Below, one piece after another: positions 1 to 5,900 of a stretch of DNA of 6,115 nt. Origin of the DNA: Actinomycetes bacterium. GTDB taxonomy: Bacteria; Actinomycetota; Acidimicrobiia; Acidimicrobiales; Microtrichaceae. Under the pieces are notes generated by a model. That model worked only from the letters and a program-made list of their open reading frames with translations, did not search any database and was not told where the DNA came from. A program made the translations under genes and the position numbers. Where the stretch lies: assembly GCA_023423475.1 (NCBI GenBank), contig JAFAFN010000095.1, positions 1-6,115 of the forward strand, written 5' to 3'. Positions within the stretch are counted from its first letter, which is position 1. Each line of letters begins with the position of its first letter.

Positions 1-1
1 G

Positions 2-577
2 CCCTGGGTGGTCCTCAAGCTGGCCAGCACGCTCGACGGCGGCACCGCGGCGCCGAACGGCTCGAGCCAGTGGATCACCTCGCCCGCAGCACGAGCTGAT
101 GGCCACCGGCTCCGGGCCGAGTCCGACGCGATCCTCGTCGGCGCCGGCACGGTGCGCCGCGACGACCCGTCGCTGACGGTGCGCGACTACCGGCCGCCCG
201 TCGTGCCGGACTCCCGTCCGGTCGACCCGCTGCGGGTGGTCCTCGGACAGGTCGACGCCGATGCCAAGGTCCAGCCCTGTCGCTCGATGTCCGGCGACCT
301 CGGGCTGATCCTCGACGAGCTGGGCTCCGACGGCGTGGTGCAGCTGCTCGTCGAGGGCGGCGCAGCGGTCGCGGGTGACTTCCACCGGGCCGGTCTGGTC
401 GACCGGTACGTGATCTACGTCGCACCGGCGCTCTTCGGCGGCGACGACGCGAACGGCCTCTTCGAGGGTGCAGGGGCCTGGGACGTGGACGACCTCTGGC
501 GCGGACGCTTCGTCGGCGTCGAGCGCGTCGGCGACGACCTGCGCATCGAGCTCGCTGCGCCGACGGAAGGGGACTGA
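2..577 (+). CDS. ribD: RibD, C-terminal reductase domain (5'-partial)
   Basis: This is the reductase part of the bifunctional riboflavin enzyme RibD. It reduces the ribosyl side chain of the deaminated pyrimidine to ribityl using NADPH, in the cytosol. The frame is open to the left edge (it reads Pro-Trp before the GTG at 8), so that GTG is an internal Val and the zinc-dependent deaminase domain lies upstream, outside the window. About 191 residues are visible. Family motifs are LKLASTLDG at the start, SQWIT, then SDAILVGAGTVRRDDPSLTVR, later LLVEGG and GLVDRY, and a C-terminal APALFGGDD segment. The stretch between LRVVLG and LLVEGG is only about 35 residues, clearly shorter than in the E. 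coli or B. subtilis type, but the core motifs on both sides are intact, so I read it as a compact lineage variant. The stop lies 2 nt before ribE, which fits an operon. A stand-alone RibD2-type reductase cannot be excluded without the upstream sequence. Confidence 0.93.
   Translation, partial: PWVVLKLASTLDGGTAAPNGSSQWITSPAARADGHRLRAESDAILVGAGTVRRDDPSLTVRDYRPPVVPDSRPVDPLRVVLGQVDADAKVQPCRSMSGDLGLILDELGSDGVVQLLVEGGAAVAGDFHRAGLVDRYVIYVAPALFGGDDANGLFEGAGAWDVDDLWRGRFVGVERVGDDLRIELAAPTEGD
565..573 (+). promoter_or_regulatory. Ribosome binding site of ribE
   Basis: A purine run GGAAGGGGA sits at the very end of ribD, ending 6 nt before the GTG at 580. It supports that GTG as the ribE start. Because the site lies inside the ribD coding region and the ribD stop is 2 nt before the start, ribE translation is probably coupled to ribD. 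Confidence 0.6.
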
Positions 578-579
578 CC

Positions 580-1185
580 GTGTTCACCGGCATCGTCGAA
601 GAACTGGGATCGGTCGACCGACTCGACGGACCGCGCCTGCGGCTCCGCGCGTCGGGTGTGCTCGACGACGTCACGATGGGCGCCTCGATCGCCGTCAATG
701 GCTGCTGTCTGACCGTGGTCGGTTGGGGCGACGACTGGTGGGAGGCCGACGTCAGCGACGAGACCTTCGCCCGGACCTCCCTCGGTGGACTCCGTCCCGG
801 TGACCCCGTGAACCTCGAGCGCCCGGTCCGCCTGCAGGACCGCCTGGGCGGCCACCTCGTCCAGGGGCACGTCGATGCCGTCGGCACCGTGGTGGCACCG
901 GCGCCCGATCTCGAGGTCAGGGTGCCCGAGCAGCTGGTGCGCTACCTCGTCGAGAAGGGCTCCGTCACCGTCGACGGTGTCAGCCTGACCGTCGTGGACG
1001 TCGTCGACGACGTGTTCAGCGTCGCGCTCATCCCTCACACCGCCGAGGTGACGACCCTCGGCGTCCGTCAGCCGGGAGACCCGGTCAACCTCGAGGTCGA
1101 CGTGATGGCCAAGTACGCCGAGCGGCTGCTCGGCGGGGTCCTCGATCGCACCCGCACCGAATGGGAGGTCGCACATGAGTCGTGA
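580..1185 (+). CDS. ribE: Riboflavin synthase, alpha chain
   Basis: RibE (called RibC in some species) catalyses the last step of the pathway: two molecules of 6,7-dimethyl-8-ribityllumazine dismutate to riboflavin and the pyrimidine substrate that lumazine synthase reuses. The 201-residue length is normal. The protein starts with the family hallmark MFTGIVE, from a GTG codon preceded by a good ribosome binding site. Two tandem lumazine-binding barrels are visible. The N-terminal barrel, about residues 1-87, contains VNGCCLTV (39-46). The C-terminal barrel, about 88-185, opens with GGHLVQGHVDAVG (90-102) and contains VDGVSLTV (131-138), IPHT (151-154) and VNLEVDVMAKYAERL (169-183). The enzyme is usually a trimer acting with the RibH capsid. 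The gene follows ribD by 2 nt, and its last 11 nt overlap the start of ribBA, indicating coupled translation. No key motif looks broken. Confidence 0.97.
   Translation: MFTGIVEELGSVDRLDGPRLRLRASGVLDDVTMGASIAVNGCCLTVVGWGDDWWEADVSDETFARTSLGGLRPGDPVNLERPVRLQDRLGGHLVQGHVDAVGTVVAPAPDLEVRVPEQLVRYLVEKGSVTVDGVSLTVVDVVDDVFSVALIPHTAEVTTLGVRQPGDPVNLEVDVMAKYAERLLGGVLDRTRTEWEVAHES
1163..1168 (+). promoter_or_regulatory. Ribosome binding site of ribBA
   Basis: A strong GGGAGG lies within the 3' end of ribE, 6 nt before the ATG at 1175. It fixes the ribBA start inside ribE and explains the 11-nt overlap of the two genes. It is the clearest Shine-Dalgarno sequence in the operon, which fits a high demand for the enzyme that commits both precursors. 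Confidence 0.7.
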
Positions 1186-2422
1186 ACCGTTGTCCGAGCA
1201 GGGGAGCGACGACTCCGTGTTCGCCTCGATCGAGGACGCCGTCGCAGCGATGGCCCGTGGCGAGATCATCGTCGTCGTCGACGACGAGGACCGTGAGAAC
1301 GAGGGCGACCTGATCATGTCCGCCGAGGCGGCCACGCCCGAGAACATCACGTTCTTCGTGCGACACACCTCGGGCGTCATCTGCGCGCCGCTCACCGGCG
1401 AGCGCCTCGACGAGCTCGAGATCCCGCTGATGGTGCGCGACAACACCGAGTCGCACCGCACCGCGTTCACCTACTCGGTGGACTACGTGCACGGCACCAC
1501 GACGGGCATCTCCGCCGCCGACCGGTCGGCCACCATCCGAGCGTTGATCGATCCGGCGACCAAGCCCTCCGACCTCGCCCGTCCGGGGCACATCTTCCCG
1601 CTGCGGTACTCCGAGGGCGGTGTGCTCAAGCGAGCCGGCCACACCGAGGCGGCGGTCGACCTCGCCCGACTCGCCGGCATGGACCCCGCCGGCGTGCTGT
1701 GCGAGATCGTCAACGACGACGGCACCATGGCGCGGGTGCCCGACCTGATCGAGTTCTGCAAGGAACACGGGCTGCTGATGGTCACGATCGCGCAGCTGAT
1801 CAAGTACCGCCGCCAGAACGAGAAGCTCGTCAAGCGCATCGCCGAGGCCCGCCTGCCCACCAAGTGGGGCGACTTCACCTGCTACGTCTACGAGTCGCTG
1901 ATCGACGGCGAGCAGCACGTGGCGATGGTCCGCGGCGCCGTCCAGGGAGAGAGCGACGTCCTGGTGCGGGTGCACTCCGAGTGCCTGACCGGCGACGTCT
2001 TCCACTCGCTGCGCTGCGACTGCGGTGTGCAGCTCGACGCGGCCATGCAGGCGATCGTCGAGGAGGGCCTCGGTGCGCTCGTGTACCTCCGTGGCCATGA
2101 GGGGCGTGGCATCGGCCTCGGCCACAAGATCCGGGCCTACGGCCTCCAGGAGCAGGGTCGCGACACCGTCGACGCCAACGTCGAGCTCGGGCTGCCCGTC
2201 GACAGCCGCGAGTACGGCATCGGCGCACAGATCCTCAACGACCTCGGCATCACGACCATGCGGCTGATGACCAACAACCCGAGCAAGTACGGCGGCCTCG
2301 AGGGCTTCGGGCTGCAGATCACCGAGCGGGTCGGGGTCGAATCGGCACCGAACCCCGAGAACATCGAGTACCTCCGGACCAAGCGGGAGCGCATGGGCCA
2401 CCTGCTCGAGGGACTGGACTGA
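1175..2422 (+). CDS. ribBA: RibBA: DHBP synthase / GTP cyclohydrolase II fusion
   Basis: This bifunctional enzyme feeds both branches of riboflavin synthesis. The N-terminal half (about residues 14-212) makes 3,4-dihydroxy-2-butanone 4-phosphate from ribulose 5-phosphate. The C-terminal half (about 218-412) opens GTP to 2,5-diamino-6-ribosylamino-pyrimidinone phosphate, formate and pyrophosphate. RibB motifs seen: the acidic loop DDEDRENEGDL (36-46), RHTSGVIC (63-70), TTTGISAADRSATIRAL (108-124), RPGHIFPL (136-143) and RAGHTEAAVDL (153-163), with Glu41 and His156 as probable metal ligands. RibA motifs seen: HSECLTGDVFHSLRCDCG (267-284) with the three zinc cysteines 270, 281 and 283, RGHEGRGIGL (306-315), the KIRAY tyrosine 322, DSREYGIGAQ (343-352) and TNNPSK (366-371). 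The 415-residue length is typical. All catalytic residues I can place are present in both halves, so both activities are likely. It overlaps ribE by 11 nt and ends 4 nt before ribH. Confidence 0.97.
   Translation: MSREPLSEQGSDDSVFASIEDAVAAMARGEIIVVVDDEDRENEGDLIMSAEAATPENITFFVRHTSGVICAPLTGERLDELEIPLMVRDNTESHRTAFTYSVDYVHGTTTGISAADRSATIRALIDPATKPSDLARPGHIFPLRYSEGGVLKRAGHTEAAVDLARLAGMDPAGVLCEIVNDDGTMARVPDLIEFCKEHGLLMVTIAQLIKYRRQNEKLVKRIAEARLPTKWGDFTCYVYESLIDGEQHVAMVRGAVQGESDVLVRVHSECLTGDVFHSLRCDCGVQLDAAMQAIVEEGLGALVYLRGHEGRGIGLGHKIRAYGLQEQGRDTVDANVELGLPVDSREYGIGAQILNDLGITTMRLMTNNPSKYGGLEGFGLQITERVGVESAPNPENIEYLRTKRERMGHLLEGLD
2408..2413 (+). promoter_or_regulatory. Candidate, distant ribosome binding site of ribH
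   Basis: The only purine-rich run before ribH is GAGGGA in the last codons of ribBA, 13 nt before the ATG at 2427, longer than the usual 5-9 nt. A closer Shine-Dalgarno is not seen. With only 4 nt between the genes, ribosomes finishing ribBA could re-initiate on ribH. This is inference from spacing. Confidence 0.35.
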
Positions 2423-2426
2423 CGCG

Positions 2427-2933
2427 ATGGGAGTCGACTTCCGCTCACCGGACGCGGACGGTGCCGAGCCCGCGGACGGCACGGGCCTGCGGATCGGGAT
2501 CGTGTGCGCACGCTGGAACGACGTCATCACCCGACGTCTGCTCGGCGGTGTGACCTCGACGCTCGAGGCCCGAGGCGTCGCCGCCGCCGACGTCGACACC
2601 GCCTGGGTGCCCGGTGCCTTCGAGGTGCCCCTGGCATCGAAGGTGATGGCCGGCACGGGGCGCTACGACGCCGTCATCGCGCTCGGCTGCGTCATCCGGG
2701 GTGACACCGCCCACTTCGAATACGTGGCGGGCCCGGCGGCCGAGGGCATCCTGAGCGCGCAGCTCGAGACCGAGGTGCCGATCATCTTCGGTGTGCTCAC
2801 CGTCGAGAACCGTCGCCAGGCGCTCGTCCGCTCGGTCGTCGACGACGACGTCGTCGGCGACAACAAGGGCGCCGAGGCGGCGGACACCGCACTCGAGATG
2901 GTCGCCGTGCTCCGGTCGGTACGAGGCGGCTGA
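2427..2933 (+). CDS. ribH: 6,7-dimethyl-8-ribityllumazine synthase
   Basis: RibH condenses the ribityl-aminouracil from the RibD branch with the butanone phosphate made by RibBA, giving the lumazine used by RibE. At 168 residues it is slightly long for the family (about 150-160), because of a hydrophilic N-terminal leader of about 20 residues before the first strand LRIGIVCARWN (21-31). Motifs: aromatic Trp30 that stacks on the substrate ring, VPGAFEVP (61-68), ALGCVIRGDTAHFEYV (85-100) with the expected catalytic His96, FGVLT (121-125), Arg135 as the likely phosphate contact, and DNKGAEAA (144-151). The loop between Arg135 and NKG is a few residues longer than in B. subtilis and holds three consecutive Asp. 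Family members assemble as pentamers, decamers or 60-mer capsids; the sequence alone does not say which. It is the last gene of the operon here, 4 nt after ribBA, and faces a convergent gene 23 bp away. Confidence 0.97.
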   Translation: MGVDFRSPDADGAEPADGTGLRIGIVCARWNDVITRRLLGGVTSTLEARGVAAADVDTAWVPGAFEVPLASKVMAGTGRYDAVIALGCVIRGDTAHFEYVAGPAAEGILSAQLETEVPIIFGVLTVENRRQALVRSVVDDDVVGDNKGAEAADTALEMVAVLRSVRGG

Positions 2934-2958
2934 GCAGCCGTCGGCGCGCCGTCGCCTC
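2923..2958. terminator. Inverted repeats between convergent genes, possible bidirectional terminator
   Basis: Three overlapping dyads cover the ends of both convergent genes. GAGGCGGC (2923-2930) can pair with GTCGCCTC (2951-2958), eight pairs with one G-U, enclosing 20 nt. Alternatively CGGCT (2927-2931) pairs with AGCCG (2936-2940) around a 4-nt loop, and CGGCGCGCCG (2942-2951) is a perfect 10-bp palindrome. The stop codons of ribH and of the minus-strand gene both lie within or next to these arms. No T-tract follows on either strand, so a classical intrinsic terminator is not shown. GC-rich actinobacterial ends often lack one, but such dyads also occur by chance at this base composition. 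Confidence 0.3.
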
Positions 2959-5900
2959 AGAGCATCGGGCGCGACGCAGAGGCGGCTCGGTCGCTGGTGA
3001 GCAGCTCCCGGAAGTCCGACTCCGGCACCGGGCGTGAGTACAGGTAGCCCTGGCCGAGCCGACAACCCAGCTCCTCGAGCAGCCCGGCCTGGAGCTCGGT
3101 CTCGATGCCCTCGGCGATCGTCCGGACGCCCAGCTGGCGAGCCAGGTCGAGCACCGCGGTGACGATGCGCTGGTTCGTGAACTGGTCGATGTCGTCCACG
3201 AAGCTCTTGTCGATCTTGAGCACGTCGAACTCGAACTGCTGGATGTAGCCCAGCGAGGAGTAGCCGGTGCCGAAGTCGTCGACGGCGAGCCGTGAGCCGA
3301 GCTCGCGCAGCTCGTGCATGGTGGCGCTGATCTTCTCGGTGTCGGTGATGAGCGTCGACTCGGTGATCTCGAGCACCAGGCGTTCCGCCGGCAGGCCCGA
3401 TCGGGCGAGGATCTGCTGGACGGTGCCGACGATGCCGTCGTCGTGGAGCTGCTGCACCGACAGGTTCACCGACATGGTGAGGTCGTGGACCTGCTCGCCG
3501 TACTCCTCGCGCCAACGGGCCATGTCCGTGCAGGCTCGTTCGAGGATCCACTCGCCGAGCTTGCCGATCAGTCCCGACTCCTCGGCGAGCGGGATGAACA
3601 GACCAGGACCCAGCAGGCCCCGGCGCGGGTGGTTCCAGCGGATGAGCGCCTCGCAGCCGACGATCCGTCGGGTCTCGAGGTCGAAGACCGGCTGGTAGTG
3701 GGCGACGAACTGCTCCGAGGTGATCGCCCGGGCGAGGTCGGCGCGCAGCTCGAGGCGGTCGAACTGAGCGGTGTGCATCTGGGACTCGAACACGACGACC
3801 TGGCGCTTGCCCATCGTCTTGGCCCGGTACATGGCGATGTCGGCGTTGCGCAGCAGGATGTCGCTGGTGTTCGTCCGGTCGTGGTCGAACACGATGCCGG
3901 CGGACGCAGTGATGTTCAGCTCGCGGCCGTTGACCATGAACGGGCTGGCGAGCGTCGTGAGCAGCTGCTCCGCGAGGTCGGTGACGTGGGACTCGCCATG
4001 TGCTCGTTCCAGCACGACGACGAACTCGTCGCCACCCACACGGGCGGCGATGTCGCCGAAGGAGAGCATCCCGGTGATGCGCTCGGCCACCGCGGTCAGC
4101 AACAGGTCGCCGAAGGCGTGGCCGAGGGAGTCGTTGATGTCCTTGAAGTCGTCGATGCCGAGCAGGATCGCCGCGACGGTCGTGCTGCCGCTGTTGCGGC
4201 CGAGCATGCCGGCGAGGTCGTCGAGCACGTGCACCCGGTTGGCCAGTCCCGTCAGCTCGTCGTGGGTCGCCTGGTAGCGGATGCGCTGCTCCATCGACTT
4301 CCGCTCGGTCACGTCACGGGCGTTGAGCACGAAGCCGTTGACGGCGGGCTCCGAGCGGAGGTCGGTCAACGAGGTCTCGATCGAGCGGAGCTGGCCCTCG
4401 GCGTTGTCGAAGTTGAACTCGAGCAGCTCGGACGACGCGGCACCGGGTGTGGCGTGGTGCAGTCGGGCCATCCAGTCGATGGAGCTCTGCCGGAAGACCT
4501 CGTCGATCGGCCGACCCTTGATCTCCTCGGGGGTCTCGGCGAGCACGTCGGTGACCGAGGGGCTCGCGTAGCTGACCGCCCCGGTGGGGTCGAGCACCAC
4601 GACCAGGTCCGTGGAGTTCTGGACGAGCGACTTGAACCGGGCCTCGGAGAGCAGGAGTCGCTCCTCGGCCTGCTTGCGGTCGTCGATCTCGCGGGCGTTG
4701 AGCACGATCCCGCCGATGTTCGGATCGCTCGACAGGTCCATGCCGCCGATCTCGAACCAGCGGTACGGACCTTCGCGGTGGCGGAGTCGGATCTCGGTGA
4801 CGTCGCGGAGCCCGAAGCGGATGTCGTCGAGCATCCGCAGTGCCGCGGCGTGGTCCTCGGGGTGCACCAACGCGAACACGTCGAGGTCACCCGGCGCCTG
4901 CGAGAGCGGGTAGCCCAGCAGACGTCCTGCGACGGGGGAGACGTAGGCCAGGTGGTTCTCGGCGTCGAGGATCGCCACGATGTCGGACGAGTTGTCGACG
5001 AGTGCCGCGAAGCGGTCCTCGCTGCGCTGGCGGACCTTCTGCTCGGTGTGCTCCACCGCACGGAAGGCGATGGCCGACTCACGACAGAGCTGGGTGACGG
5101 CGTTGCGCTCGTCGTCGGTCAGCTCGCGGTTGGTCACCAGCACCAGTGCTGCGTGCAGCTCGCGCTGCACGACCACGAGTCCGGCCGACCAGTGGTCGGG
5201 TGAACCGTCCACGTCGCCGAGCGAGAGGACCTCGCCGGTCACCGGGTGGTCGGCGGTGGCCAGGTGGGCCCGGATGGCCTCGGCGGCAGGGACGAGCTCG
5301 CCGAGGGCAGCCTCGCTGCCCGGGGCGGTGGGACGTGCGACGAGCCCTCCGCCGACGTAGTTCGCGCCCAGGACCTGTTCTGCGCCGACCGTGATGACCC
5401 GGACCACGTCATCGGTGGTCTCGGCGCTCACGAGTCGCTCGCCGACACCTCGCAGGGTCGCCTCGAGGGTCGCCATCTCCTCGTTCTGACGGACCAGACG
5501 ACCGAGGCGGACGACCACCATCGGCGTCAGCGCCAGCGACACCACGGCGGGGAACACCAGGTACAGGGTGTCCTCGCGGAAGACGCCGATGAGCAGCAGG
5601 ATCGGAGGCGACACCAGGGCGAGCGCGAGCACCCCGATGCGGCGGTTCGTGAGACTCCGGATGAGCGAGGGGTCCGACGGTCGCGACGTGAGCTGGGTGA
5701 CCGAGGGGTGGAGCAGACCCGCGGTGCCGAAGATCATGAGGAACGGCGCGACGTAGAGCCGGGCCTCGTCGGGCAGCCGGTCGGCGGTCACGAGCGTGGC
5801 GACGAGGTCCAGCGCGAAGGTCGACACCAGACCGGCGGCGAGCAGCCGATTGCTCGTCGAGCGGCTGGACCCGGAGACCAGGGCGAGGACCGCGGCGACG

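Noticed and set aside
1..60. Possible FMN riboswitch or operon promoter at the left edge
   Set aside because: The sequence is RibD coding DNA from the first bases. Any leader regulation must lie upstream of the window.
1272..1287. Perfect 16-bp palindrome of GTC and GAC units inside ribBA, with similar runs in ribE (near 993-1011) and ribH (near 2835-2855)
   Set aside because: The preferred Val codon GTC and Asp codon GAC are reverse complements, so any Val-Val-Asp-Asp stretch gives such a palindrome. They sit in conserved coding segments and need no operator explanation.
1085..2656. Minus-strand open frame of 523 codons antisense to ribBA and ribH
   Set aside because: It crosses three well-supported riboflavin genes and has a compositionally biased translation with no family resemblance.
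2934..2956. Possible small gene or attachment site between ribH and the convergent gene
   Set aside because: The gap is only 23 bp, with no tRNA, direct repeats or coding potential; only GC-rich dyads are present.
2445..3551. Minus-strand open frame of 368 codons running from the EAL region into ribH
   Set aside because: It overlaps both the EAL domain in another frame and ribH, and its translation is an Arg/Pro/His/Ala-rich shadow.
3314..5203. Long plus-strand open frame of 629 codons antisense to the GGDEF/EAL gene
   Set aside because: Its translation is low-complexity and rich in Val, Glu, His, Arg and Leu with no recognisable domain. The opposite strand has five clear domains with intact motifs. 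Long antisense frames are expected in GC-rich DNA with GTC/GAC/CTC codon use.
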